Under the pieces are notes generated by a model. That model had not been told where the DNA came from. It did no database searches and was given only the letters and a program-made list of their open reading frames with translations. A DNA stretch of 32,649 bases from the NCBI GenBank assembly GCA_009693115.1, contig SHXW01000027.1:1-32649 (forward strand), read 5' to 3'. The stretch comes from Dehalococcoidia bacterium. GTDB taxonomy: Bacteria; Chloroflexota; Dehalococcoidia; Lucifugimonadales; Lucifugimonadaceae. Made by a program: the position numbers and the translations under genes. Of the stretch, positions 8,728 to 16,927 are shown piece by piece; positions within the stretch are counted from its first letter, which is position 1, and the number at the start of each line of letters is the position of its first letter.

Positions 8728-8907
8728 GCCGTTAGACTCCTTGCTTACCATCTGGCTGTCTCTGCATCCAGCGTATTGAATCCCTTTTACTTTCAGGGTG
8801 AGGGTCTGCTCGGGGGCAGACGCTCCGCGAACGCATTTCATTCACCCTTTCAACAAGCGCAGGCGAAGCCCAAACCCCTTCATGCCGGGAGTGTGGGTGC
8901 GGGATTT

Positions 8908-10014
8908 TCACCTGGCGAACTTCTTCACACTCTTCGGGTTAAGTTCCAGCCCGAGGCCCGGCTTGTCCGGATACGGCGTCCACATGCCGTTTACCGGCTT
9001 CGGATACTCGGTGAACCAGACATCGTCCGAAGCCTCGGAGACACCCAGATACTCGACGATGCGCAGGTTGGGCGTCGCACAAGCCGTATGGAGATGGACA
9101 AGCTGGACGGCGTGCGGGGCTACGGGCAGGTTGAAGGAGTGGGCCAGATGCGCCACCTTCATCCACTCCGTTACGCCTCCGACGCGGCCGATGTCCGGCT
9201 GCACGATGTCTACACCCCCTCGGACGATCAACTCCTTGAACCCGTATTTCGTGTATTCGTGCTCGCCGGTGGCGACCGGGATGGTAGTGGCCGTTGCGAT
9301 TTCGGCCAGGCCCTGAATATCGTCGGCCAGCACAGGCTCTTCAAACCAGCGGACGTTATAGTCCTCGAACCTCTTTGACATGGCGATCGCCTGCTTCGCG
9401 TAGTAGCCGTTGTTGGCGTCTACGAAAAGCTCCACGTCATCACCGACAGCTTTGCGTACCGCGGCCAGACGCTTCATGTCCTCCCCTTCCGACTGCCCAA
9501 AGTCCTTGGCCACCTTCATCTTGACGGCCTTGAAGCCGCGTGCCGTGTAGCCTGTCTGCTCTTTTAGTAGATCCTTCTCGTTGAAACTGGTCCAACCGCC
9601 AGAGCCATAGACTGGGACAGAATTGGTGTAGGAGCCGAGGAGCCGGTACAGGGGCAGGCCCAACGCCTTGGCCTTCAGGTCCCAGAGGCCGATATCCACG
9701 GCAGAGATGGCGCAGAAGGCGATGCCCTTACGGCCGAAACCGCGCACGCGCCAGAACATGTCGTTCCAAAGTTTTTCAATGCTGAACGGATCCTGGCCGA
9801 TGAGCAAGTCCTTGAGATTGTCCTCGATCACGGCCTGTACGGCACGCGGCCCCTGGCCGATGCCCAGACCCTCGAACCCCTCGTCCGTTTTAATGTGCAC
9901 AAAGAGGGCAGATCGTCCCTTTGCTCCAGGCTTGGGCGGCGGGATGGTGGCGTCCTGAATGACGAAACCGTCCGGGTCAACCATCCAAGTCGTCCGTACT
10001 TCCGTGATCTTCAA
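8908..10014 (-). CDS. Canonical mandelate racemase/MLE-type enolase-superfamily enzyme
   Basis: 368 residues with the full catalytic set: KMK on the second strand (AVKMKVAK), metal ligands in VDANNGY, WFEEP and TGEHEY, and the His/Asp dyad in QPDIGRVGG and APHAVQ. This is the arrangement of the mandelate-racemase and muconate-lactonizing groups, unlike the two paralogs at 602-3180, which lack the second Lys. The start is TTG at 10014, preceded by GAGGAGG with a seven-base spacer. It is upstream of the SDR gene on the same strand, with about 180 bases between them, and divergent from the MFS pair, which may carry its substrate. A sugar-acid dehydratase is the likeliest role. Confidence 0.9.
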   Translation of the reverse strand: MKITEVRTTWMVDPDGFVIQDATIPPPKPGAKGRSALFVHIKTDEGFEGLGIGQGPRAVQAVIEDNLKDLLIGQDPFSIEKLWNDMFWRVRGFGRKGIAFCAISAVDIGLWDLKAKALGLPLYRLLGSYTNSVPVYGSGGWTSFNEKDLLKEQTGYTARGFKAVKMKVAKDFGQSEGEDMKRLAAVRKAVGDDVELFVDANNGYYAKQAIAMSKRFEDYNVRWFEEPVLADDIQGLAEIATATTIPVATGEHEYTKYGFKELIVRGGVDIVQPDIGRVGGVTEWMKVAHLAHSFNLPVAPHAVQLVHLHTACATPNLRIVEYLGVSEASDDVWFTEYPKPVNGMWTPYPDKPGLGLELNPKSVKKFAR

Positions 10015-10183
10015 GTGAAAGCCTCCTCAGAATCAATCCCTTCACCCAGTCCCAACTTCCTGGGATACGGATGAGGTGGAAGTCACAGTCATTCACCAAT
10101 CCGGGCACCCCACTGGCGCGTAATCCGGGGCGGCGAGATTATAGGACTATTACGCGGCAAGAGAGGCCGCGCAGAAACTTCTT

Positions 10184-11473
10184 ATGACGACTCCCCCGGT
10201 TGCCCCTACGCAGGCGCCAGTCTCTGCGGACGGGCAGCCAGCATCAACCCATCCCGGCGCGCCTATACAGCGCGCAGGCAGACGACCCGCGGTTGTCACC
10301 ACGGCAGCGTCTGTGAACCAGGCCGTGACATCCGTGCCCGGCCAGCATGGTTCCAGCGCGATCTTCGCCGCTGTCGAAGGGGAATTCGGCTGGAGCCGCG
10401 ACCTTGTCGCAGGCGTAGCCTCGTTCGGGCGCGTCGGCGGGACGCTACTGGGGCCTCTCGAGGGCTGGCTGACGGACAGATTCGGCGCTCCCCTCATGCT
10501 CCTGCTGGGCATGCTACTCGGCGGCGCTGCCCTCATCGTCTTCTCTCGCATCGAGACCCCGGTCTCGTACTATGCCGCCTACTTCGTGATGTCCCTGGGT
10601 TTCAGCATCGGCGGCTTCACCCCGGCCATGTCCGCGGTGAACTCATGGGTCTCTTCGCAGCGCAGGGCCACCGCAATGGCCTTCGTCTTCGCCGGCCAGA
10701 GCGTTGCGGCCTTTCTGGTTCCATTGATGGCGCTCGGGTTCACGGTGTTTGGCTGGCGGGCAACGCTCGTCGTGGTCGGCCTGATCATAATGCTGTGCGC
10801 ACTCCCTGTTTCGCTCGCCATACGTGGTCGGCCGCCAAAGGACGCATCTGCCCGGGCGCCTGCCTACGCGGCGGGTGATTTCACAGTCAGAGAGGCTGTG
10901 CGCACACGCGCCTTCTGGGCCATCGCCACCAGCCACATGTTGGTGAATCTGTCCAACGCCGCCGTGTCCGCTCACCTGGTCCTGCACCTGAAGGATGAGG
11001 GCATGTCCCTTTCACAGGCATCATCGGTCCTGCCCGTGATGGGGGCGACCGCGTTCGCAGCGCATTTCCTGGGCGGGTACATGGGCGACAGGATGGACAA
11101 GCGCATCCCCGCCTTTGGCGCGATGCTGCTGCAGGCCTCGGCGGTTGCGCTGTTGCCGTTCGCACACACGTATGCGCTGGCAATGCTGTTCGGTGCCATG
11201 TGGGGGATGGGTGTAGGCGTGCGCTTCCCCGTGCTCCATGCCATGCGTGGAGACTACTTTGGACGACGGAAATACGGGACGATCCTCGGGCTTTCCAGCC
11301 TGCCACTGGCGATAGGCATGACGGTCACTCCATGGCTTGTAGGGCGCATATACGTGGCGCAGGACACATACATGTGGACCTTCCTCGCACTTGCCGCGTT
11401 CTGTCTGGCGGGATCATTCGTGGTATTGCTCGCCCGACGGCCTGAACGTCCGTCTCTTCGGACGCCCAATTGA
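10184..11473 (+). CDS. MFS transporter (OxlT/monocarboxylate-like)
   Basis: 429-residue inner-membrane carrier with many hydrophobic segments; a basic LAIRGRPP loop marks the middle, and GDRMDKR and GDYFGRRKYG are MFS loop motifs. The first helix region is unusually polar (VNQAVTSVPGQHGSS, then IFAAVEGEFGWSRD), a pattern shared with the next gene. About 40 Pro/Ala-rich residues precede it. The ATG at 10184 has only a weak, distant GAGAGG, so a later start is possible. It is divergent from the enolase-family gene, suggesting uptake of a small carboxylate; substrate unknown. Confidence 0.87.
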   Translation: MTTPPVAPTQAPVSADGQPASTHPGAPIQRAGRRPAVVTTAASVNQAVTSVPGQHGSSAIFAAVEGEFGWSRDLVAGVASFGRVGGTLLGPLEGWLTDRFGAPLMLLLGMLLGGAALIVFSRIETPVSYYAAYFVMSLGFSIGGFTPAMSAVNSWVSSQRRATAMAFVFAGQSVAAFLVPLMALGFTVFGWRATLVVVGLIIMLCALPVSLAIRGRPPKDASARAPAYAAGDFTVREAVRTRAFWAIATSHMLVNLSNAAVSAHLVLHLKDEGMSLSQASSVLPVMGATAFAAHFLGGYMGDRMDKRIPAFGAMLLQASAVALLPFAHTYALAMLFGAMWGMGVGVRFPVLHAMRGDYFGRRKYGTILGLSSLPLAIGMTVTPWLVGRIYVAQDTYMWTFLALAAFCLAGSFVVLLARRPERPSLRTPN

Positions 11474-11475
11474 AG

Positions 11476-12729
11476 ATGCGCACATCACATCCAAAGCGGA
11501 AAGGATTCTTATCCGAAAAGGGAGCGCGCATCACCGCGGCAGCCACGCTGAACCAGACTGTCGTATCCGTGCCCACGTTTCAGGGATCGAGCACGATTTT
11601 TGCCGCGGTCGAGAAAGACTTCGGGTGGCAGAGGGCGACGACTGCGGGAGCGGCATCGGCGGGTTCGCTCGCCAACGCCATGCTCGGCCCATTTCTGGGA
11701 GCAATGACTGACAGGATAGGGTCGGCTCGCATGATCCTGGTTGGCCTGTTCGTTGCCGGAACCGGATTCATCCTCTTTTCACAGGTGCGCACGCCGTGGC
11801 ATTACTACGCGGCGTGGACGCTGGTCTCTGTCGGCGTTTCGATAGGCGGTTTCACGCCTTCGATAGCCGCGGTGAACATGTGGATGTCCCACAGGCGCGC
11901 CAGTGCGATGTCCATCGTTCTGGCCGGCAGCAGCGCGGGCGCGGTCCTGGTGCCTCTGATGGCGTGGAGCATGACCGGTTTGGGATGGCGGACGACGGTG
12001 ATAGGGGTAGGCATCACATTTGCGTTGATAGCGCCTGCGATCTCATGGACTATGCGGGGCCGCCCGCCGGACATGCAGACCGGCGGCAACCGGTCTGCGC
12101 CCGCCAGCGACGGGGGCGTCAGTCAATACGATTTCACCCCGCGCGAGGCGCTTCGGACGCGGGCTTTCTGGACAATCTCGTGGTCCCACGCCCTCGCCAA
12201 CTTGTCCACAGGCGTCATTTCGTCGCAGGTTGTGCTGCATTTGAATGCTGTGGGGCTGTCGCTCACAAGTGCGTCATTGGTCATTCCGGTGATGGGCGGA
12301 GTCGCGTTCGTCTTCCAGCTGGTCGGTGGGCAGATCGGAGACCGAATGGGCAAGCGCGTCCCGGCATCGCTTTTTATCCTCATACAGGCCGTTGCGGTGG
12401 TTGTACTGGCCTTCACCAACGGCATGCTGATGGCGATGGCCTTCGCCGTGCTGTGGGGCATCGGCTTCGGAGGCCGGACACCGCTCTTGCACGCCATGCG
12501 AGGCGACTACTTCGGGCGCAAGCGTTACGCCACGATAATGAGCCTGTCCGCTGTCCCCATGGCAATCGGCATGACTGTCATGCCGTGGGTCGCCGGGAAG
12601 GTGTTCGACATTCAAGGCAACTATCAGTGGGTGTTCGTCGGCCTGGCGGTGGCATGCGCAGCCGGTGCGGGCATCATCCTGCTCGCCACGCCGCCCCCGT
12701 CACCCCGCAAGGAAGCAGCGCCGGGTTGA
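11476..12729 (+). CDS. MFS transporter, tandem paralog
   Basis: 417 residues, clearly a duplicate of the upstream carrier: same polar opening (LNQTVVSVPTFQGSS, IFAAVEKDFGW), same central TMRGRPP loop, and same GDRMGKR and GDYFGRKRYA motifs. The ATG at 11476 lies two bases after the upstream stop; a TTG at 11470 that overlaps the stop is an alternative adding two residues. Translation is probably coupled. Divergence is high enough that the two carriers may differ in substrate or act as a pair. Confidence 0.88.
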   Translation: MRTSHPKRKGFLSEKGARITAAATLNQTVVSVPTFQGSSTIFAAVEKDFGWQRATTAGAASAGSLANAMLGPFLGAMTDRIGSARMILVGLFVAGTGFILFSQVRTPWHYYAAWTLVSVGVSIGGFTPSIAAVNMWMSHRRASAMSIVLAGSSAGAVLVPLMAWSMTGLGWRTTVIGVGITFALIAPAISWTMRGRPPDMQTGGNRSAPASDGGVSQYDFTPREALRTRAFWTISWSHALANLSTGVISSQVVLHLNAVGLSLTSASLVIPVMGGVAFVFQLVGGQIGDRMGKRVPASLFILIQAVAVVVLAFTNGMLMAMAFAVLWGIGFGGRTPLLHAMRGDYFGRKRYATIMSLSAVPMAIGMTVMPWVAGKVFDIQGNYQWVFVGLAVACAAGAGIILLATPPPSPRKEAAPG

Positions 12730-12742
12730 AAAGAGCAGACCC

Positions 12743-13447
12743 GTGACGATAGAGATCGAGTTCTACAAATCCGTGATAGCCGGGTGCTTCCCTGATTTCA
12801 CGGTGAACACGCCAAGGTTCATCGGCGGGAGTTGGTGCCGGGTTTTTGTCGCAAACGAGGACACTTGGTTCAGGTTCCCTCACTCTGATAAGGCTCTCGA
12901 AGAGTTACCCCGCCAACGAGAGATATACGAACACATCGTAGGCCGGATGACCGTCCCCGTCCCGCGCTTCACGCTATATTCAACCGGATATCCTGCCTTT
13001 CCCTATCCTGTCGCCGGTTATTCACAGGTTCCCGGTGTTCCACTGGGATGGCGCGGGCTGACTTCGAACGCGGCGCACCACATTAGGGCCTTCCTGAAAC
13101 ACTTGCAGATAGGGGACCTCTCGGGGATCATGGATTTCGAACTGTCGCATATCGGCGACCCGGTGGTTGATTTCATCGCGCTGCGCGGCGAGCAAGGCCG
13201 CGAACGCACGAGTGAGGCGATTGACGAACACGGCGGCCCGCCTGACGCCGGTTTTGAGGCGAGGCTGGAGTTCTGGAGCAGAGTCTACGCCGCTCGCGAA
13301 CTGGCATATGGGATCGAGCAGAAGGCCGAAGTCCATATCCTGAACGGGAAGAGACGCCTCACACGAGCCATGGCCGGCGACGACATCATCGGTGGATGGG
13401 GGCTTGTCACGACATCAAGGAACGCCTCATGGCGCGGGATGGCCTAG
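12743..13447 (+). CDS. APH-fold protein lacking the catalytic loop (possible pseudogene)
   Basis: 234 residues of the aminoglycoside/choline-kinase-like phosphotransferase fold. The N-lobe is recognisable (VFVANEDTWFRFP, LPRQREIYEHI), and so is the segment after the catalytic loop (SGIMDFELSHIGDPVVDF). Between RAFLKHLQIG and DLSGIMDFE the HxDxxxxN catalytic loop and its surroundings are missing without loss of frame, so the catalytic Asp is absent. The usual N-lobe Glu of the E-R-E stretch is Gln. Family members are normally near 300 residues or more. The GTG at 12743 is 13 bases after the MFS stop; no good ribosome site is seen. Either an in-frame deletion mutant or a non-catalytic homolog. 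Confidence 0.7.
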   Translation: MTIEIEFYKSVIAGCFPDFTVNTPRFIGGSWCRVFVANEDTWFRFPHSDKALEELPRQREIYEHIVGRMTVPVPRFTLYSTGYPAFPYPVAGYSQVPGVPLGWRGLTSNAAHHIRAFLKHLQIGDLSGIMDFELSHIGDPVVDFIALRGEQGRERTSEAIDEHGGPPDAGFEARLEFWSRVYAARELAYGIEQKAEVHILNGKRRLTRAMAGDDIIGGWGLVTTSRNASWRGMA

Positions 13448-13457
13448 ACAGGTATTT

Positions 13458-13476
13458 CCTCGCCCTGAGGGCGAGG
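13458..13476. terminator. Inverted repeat between convergent genes (repeat family copy 4)
   Basis: CCTCGCCC-TGA-GGGCGAGG, an eight-base perfect stem with a three-base loop. It lies 10 bases after the APH-like gene and 6 before the end of the convergent RraA-family gene. There is no T-run. Confidence 0.5.
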
Positions 13477-13482
13477 GCACTT

Positions 13483-14172
13483 CTAACCCTTATCGGCCTT
13501 CTTCCATGCCTCGTACTTCTTCAGGGTGAACTTCGCGTCTGAGAAGTAATCGTGCATGACACGCTCCTTCTTACGAACCTCCGCGCACTTCTTCGCCACG
13601 TCCGCCGCTATTTCAACTGGGACGCGCGCCACGCCGTCGGCATCGCACACGAGGATGTCGCCGGGCCGGACGAGCAGGCCCGCCGCGTTCACGGGTCCGC
13701 CGTGCCTGACTATGCCGAACGGGCCATGTCCAGGGACGCGCGCCCTACCCCACAGGCCGCACTTCGCCTTCTTGATGCCCTCCACGTCCCTGACAGACCC
13801 GTCGACTATGACGCCCAGGCACCCCAGCGCCCGGTGGCGGTACGCCATGCCGTCTCCGAAGATCGCGCCCCTACCTTGAGGATGGTCAACATCCTTAAGG
13901 ACTGCGATGGTCGGCGCGCCTGCATTTGCAATAGAGTCGTAGTAGTCGTCCCAACCGACCTTGTGAGGCTGGTCATGTAGAGGGAATAGTTCGGCTGTGA
14001 CCGCATAGCCGACCAAGACGCCGAATTCAGGCAGCATGCATTTGATATCCGGGCCGGTATAGTCGTCATACTCGGGCACATACCCACGGACGAGGATGGC
14101 GGCGTTCTGCACAGTTGCAGAGTCATACGCTGCAAGCGTCTCAAGGACGGCTCCACCGACTTTGTTGATCAC
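13483..14172 (-). CDS. RraA-family protein (HMG/CHA aldolase or RraA-like)
   Basis: 229 residues. The central GDGMAYRHRALGCLGVIVDG stretch, the SVRD metal/active-site motif, PGHGPFG, and the closing RPGDILVCDADGVARVP are the hallmarks of the RraA/4-hydroxy-4-methyl-2-oxoglutarate aldolase family. These are cytoplasmic lyases or decarboxylases acting on oxo-acids; true RraA inhibits RNase E, which is less likely here. The start is GTG at 14172, with AGAGGTG closely upstream. The C-terminus is Lys-rich (KKYEAWKKADKG). Its neighbours in this window include hydroxy-acid enzymes and carriers, consistent with aldolase cleavage in carboxylate breakdown. Confidence 0.88.
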   Translation of the reverse strand: MINKVGGAVLETLAAYDSATVQNAAILVRGYVPEYDDYTGPDIKCMLPEFGVLVGYAVTAELFPLHDQPHKVGWDDYYDSIANAGAPTIAVLKDVDHPQGRGAIFGDGMAYRHRALGCLGVIVDGSVRDVEGIKKAKCGLWGRARVPGHGPFGIVRHGGPVNAAGLLVRPGDILVCDADGVARVPVEIAADVAKKCAEVRKKERVMHDYFSDAKFTLKKYEAWKKADKG

Positions 14173-14304
14173 TTGACACCTCTGCTGGTCAACTGCATCT
14201 CATATTGAGTGCGCCATTCGGTCAGGCCCAGAGCACCTGCGATGTCATTCTGGACAGAATGCGCAGCGCATGGTGAATGGCCTCAGTGGCGCCGACAGCG
14301 GACC

Positions 14305-14583
14305 TCACGCCCCGGCTTCCATCTTCACGACATCCGCCTCCACACTCATCGGCTCGCCTGGGAAGAAATCCCGCCACGGCTCAAATTGCTCGACGAACAT
14401 CCGGCCATCATCAACGGCAGCAAGGCCGCGAGTGGCGCGACCAGGGTCGTAGCCCTGGGTCTTTGCGATCGCTTCGACGCCGCGCTTTGTGACACGAACT
14501 CCACCGACGGAGAACTCCTGTCCATCTTCGGTCAGGACCATCAAGTCCATCCCTTTGCGAACTTCCTTCCAGTAAAGACGCAT
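14305..14583 (-). CDS. Small protein of unknown function (92 aa)
   Basis: I do not recognise a family. The sequence is charged and soluble, with MRLYWKEVRKGMDL at the start and a predicted beta-rich body (VLTEDGQEFSVGGVRVTKRG), no Cys, and no membrane segment. The ATG at 14583 has GAGGT five bases upstream, which favours it over an ATG 12 bases earlier. It lies about 130 bases upstream of the RraA-family gene on the same strand and 157 bases downstream of coaBC, so it may be co-transcribed with either. Codon use and composition match its neighbours, so it is probably real. Confidence 0.65.
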   Translation of the reverse strand: MRLYWKEVRKGMDLMVLTEDGQEFSVGGVRVTKRGVEAIAKTQGYDPGRATRGLAAVDDGRMFVEQFEPWRDFFPGEPMSVEADVVKMEAGA

Positions 14584-14740
14584 TTCTGACCTCATTCACG
14601 TTCTTGCAAGAGCGGCGAACGCCTGCACCGCCGTATGGTGATGGTTCGTTCGATAAGTGACTATTCCAGAGGCTGTCCTTTGGATCCGGGTTTCTCCATC
14701 ATCCGTCCATCTCCCAGGCGGGGACAGGGAGTTTGTGCAT

Positions 14741-15964
14741 CTATGTCAGATTCTTTCTGGCTCGCGTCAGGAGTTCGTGCGCTACCGCCAGCTTGTCCAT
14801 GAGAGGCAACGCCTCGTCGGTCCCGTCCGGGTAAACAAAGGTCACACGGTTAGTGTCCGTCCCGAACCCGCTGCCCGGTTCAAGCACATCATTTGCCACG
14901 ATAAACGCCGCACCCAGGTAATGCGCCTTCTCCCTGGCTTTGCGCGCCGCCTCACCCGTTTCGGCGGCAAAGGCCACCTTGATCAACTTCGGCCCGGAAA
15001 CTTCGGAAATTATGGCGGGGTTGCGAATAAGCTCGAGCGTCACCGTTTCCCGGCTGCCCTTCTTTATCTTCTCTTTCGCTGCCTCCGTAGGCCGGAAGTC
15101 TGCAACTGCCGCGGCCATGACGAGCAGGTCAGCATTCTTGGCAGCGCCAGCTATGGCGTCGCGCATGTCAAGAGCGGTCACGACATGGACCACAACAACA
15201 CCGACGGGGTCAGGCAGCGCAGTGGGACCGGCGACGAGTGTCACCAGCGCGCCGCGGTCTCTCGCCGCGGCGGCGACGGCGTAGCCCATTTTGCCCGAGG
15301 ACCTGTTGGCGATGTGGCGAACGGGGTCGAGTGGCTCCTGTGTGCCGCCGGCGGAGACGACTACCTTCCATCCAGCGAGGTCGCCTTGGCGGCCGAGAAC
15401 CCAGCGCACGTGCTCGACGATGCGCGCTGGTTCCTCCATCCTGCCCTTCCCAATCAACCCCGATGCGAGCCTGCCTTCTGCCGGTTCGACGATGTAGACA
15501 CCGCGCCTTCGCAAAGTTTCAATGTTCGCCTGCGTGGCTGCGTTGTCGTACATGTGCGCGTCCATCGCTGGACAAACGATCACCGGCGCGGAAGTCGCCA
15601 GCACGGCCGCGCCCAGGGGGTCGTCTGACAGGCCAAAGGCCAGCTTCGCAATGGAGTTCGCGGTGGCAGGAGCGATGACAACAGCGTCCGCCCGAAGAGC
15701 GAGGGCCACGTGGTCAATCGCAATATCTGAATTGGCCTCAAAGAGGCCAGTCGTGACTGGCCGGTGAGTTAAGCCGGCGAACGTGGCCGTGCCAATGAAC
15801 TCCTTCGCGCTAGGAGTCATCACCACGTCGACGGTCGCGCCTTGCTGGACGAGTTTGCTGGCAAGGTCGGCTGACTTGTATGCAGCAATGCTGCCGGTCA
15901 CACCCAGAATGACGTTTCGACCATCGAGCGACCTGTAAGGGTCGACGGCTGTGTTATCAGACAT
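14741..15964 (-). CDS. coaBC: Bifunctional phosphopantothenoylcysteine decarboxylase / phosphopantothenate-cysteine ligase
   Basis: 407 residues. It performs the second and third steps of CoA synthesis, making 4'-phosphopantetheine. The CoaC half (about 15-195) has GVTGSIAAYKS, the catalytic-His segment DHVALALRAD, the FMN-site APATANSIAKLAFG, and PAMDAHMY where many homologs have PxMNxxMW; Asp replaces Asn. The CoaB half has SAGGTQEPLDPVRHIANRSS, GKMGYA, AAVADFRP and a KIKK lysine. A strong GGAGGAGGG lies seven bases before the ATG. It follows coaX with about 80 bases between, forming a CoA block with acpS. Confidence 0.95.
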   Translation of the reverse strand: MSDNTAVDPYRSLDGRNVILGVTGSIAAYKSADLASKLVQQGATVDVVMTPSAKEFIGTATFAGLTHRPVTTGLFEANSDIAIDHVALALRADAVVIAPATANSIAKLAFGLSDDPLGAAVLATSAPVIVCPAMDAHMYDNAATQANIETLRRRGVYIVEPAEGRLASGLIGKGRMEEPARIVEHVRWVLGRQGDLAGWKVVVSAGGTQEPLDPVRHIANRSSGKMGYAVAAAARDRGALVTLVAGPTALPDPVGVVVVHVVTALDMRDAIAGAAKNADLLVMAAAVADFRPTEAAKEKIKKGSRETVTLELIRNPAIISEVSGPKLIKVAFAAETGEAARKAREKAHYLGAAFIVANDVLEPGSGFGTDTNRVTFVYPDGTDEALPLMDKLAVAHELLTRARKNLT

Positions 15965-16045
15965 CGTCGCGCCCTCCTCCTGTCAGGCAGCCTGAACAAG
16001 CGGCCTGGGACGGGGGCGTTACCTTCAAGGTATTGCACATGGCTC

Positions 16046-16822
16046 TCATCTGGACATCTCGTGCACAATCCGCAATCCCACCAGCGTCAGGTCAGGGTCC
16101 ACGTGCGTGAACACATCCGTGTGGCCGCTGATCAATGTCGAGAGGCCGCCCGTAGCGATCACAGTGCACCTGGCCGGATCCTCGGGTGAAAGCTCATCGC
16201 GGAACCGTTTCACCATGCCCTCCACGAGCCCCACGTACCCGTACAGCAAGCCTGACTGGAGCGACGTGACTGTGGTCCGTCCGATGGCTTTTGGCGGAGC
16301 GGCAATCTCCACCCGTCGCAGCTGCGCCGTGGCCTGATAAAGGGCTTCAGCCGCCACGTTGATGCCCGGGGATATTGCACCGCCGACGTACTCGCCATCC
16401 ACAGTTACGGCGTCAAACACCGTCGCAGTGCCAAAGTCAACGATCACGTCCGGCCCGCCGTAAAGGTTGAAAGCCGCCACCGCGTCCACAACACGGTCTG
16501 CGCCCACGTCCTGTGTACGGTCGTAGTTGACTCGGATTCCTGTCCGCACCCCGGGCCCGATGAGCAGTGGCTCACTCCCAAACAAGTCTGTCAGGGCCTT
16601 TCTTATGACACGAGTCAATGGCGGTACGACGGAGCACATGACGGTGGCGTCAACATCACCTGGGCGCACGCCTTTGGTTGCAAGCAGGCCAGAGATGAGC
16701 AGGACGTGTTCATCCTCTGTCTTCCTTGAGTCGGTGGCGTACGACCAGCGCGCCGCGATGCGGTCGCCATCAAACGCACCCACGGTGACATTGGTGTTGC
16801 CTATGTCAACTGCAAGGAGCAT
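16046..16822 (-). CDS. coaX: Type III pantothenate kinase
   Basis: 258 residues, the normal length. It phosphorylates pantothenate, the first step of CoA synthesis; type III enzymes are ASKHA-fold, need a monovalent cation and are not feedback-inhibited by CoA. Visible motifs are DIGNTN (phosphate 1), GADRVVDAVAA, DFGTATVFD (phosphate 2) and GGAISPG. The ATG at 16822 is chosen because family members begin at this first strand (MLLAVDIGNTN); a GTG 69 bases earlier would add a non-conserved tail. The ribosome site is only a weak AAGG. It probably has its own promoter (16909-16914) inside the acpS-nnr-coaX-coaBC run. Confidence 0.94.
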   Translation of the reverse strand: MLLAVDIGNTNVTVGAFDGDRIAARWSYATDSRKTEDEHVLLISGLLATKGVRPGDVDATVMCSVVPPLTRVIRKALTDLFGSEPLLIGPGVRTGIRVNYDRTQDVGADRVVDAVAAFNLYGGPDVIVDFGTATVFDAVTVDGEYVGGAISPGINVAAEALYQATAQLRRVEIAAPPKAIGRTTVTSLQSGLLYGYVGLVEGMVKRFRDELSPEDPARCTVIATGGLSTLISGHTDVFTHVDPDLTLVGLRIVHEMSR

Positions 16823-16908
16823 GCCCAAACTGCCTTCTGTCCTTTGCGTCCCTTTGAACTGATGCCGTGACTTAAGATCCTGCTCTGCCACATGAACCGC
16901 ATTACAGG

Positions 16909-16914
16909 ATTATA
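16909..16914 (-). promoter_or_regulatory. Candidate -10 element upstream of coaX
   Basis: A perfect TATAAT on the minus strand, about 90 bases before the coaX start and just after the nnr stop. No clear TTGACA lies 16-19 bases upstream, so this is tentative. Confidence 0.35.
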
Positions 16915-16927
16915 GGTTCCTGCGACT

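Noticed and set aside
11796-12746. Second open frame over the downstream MFS gene
   Set aside because: Same region read in another frame, rich in Arg/His/Gly; the MFS frame has the clear motifs.
14741-15964. PAMD in place of PxMN in CoaC as a sign of lost activity
   Set aside because: This position varies among CoaC homologs and the rest of both active sites is intact.
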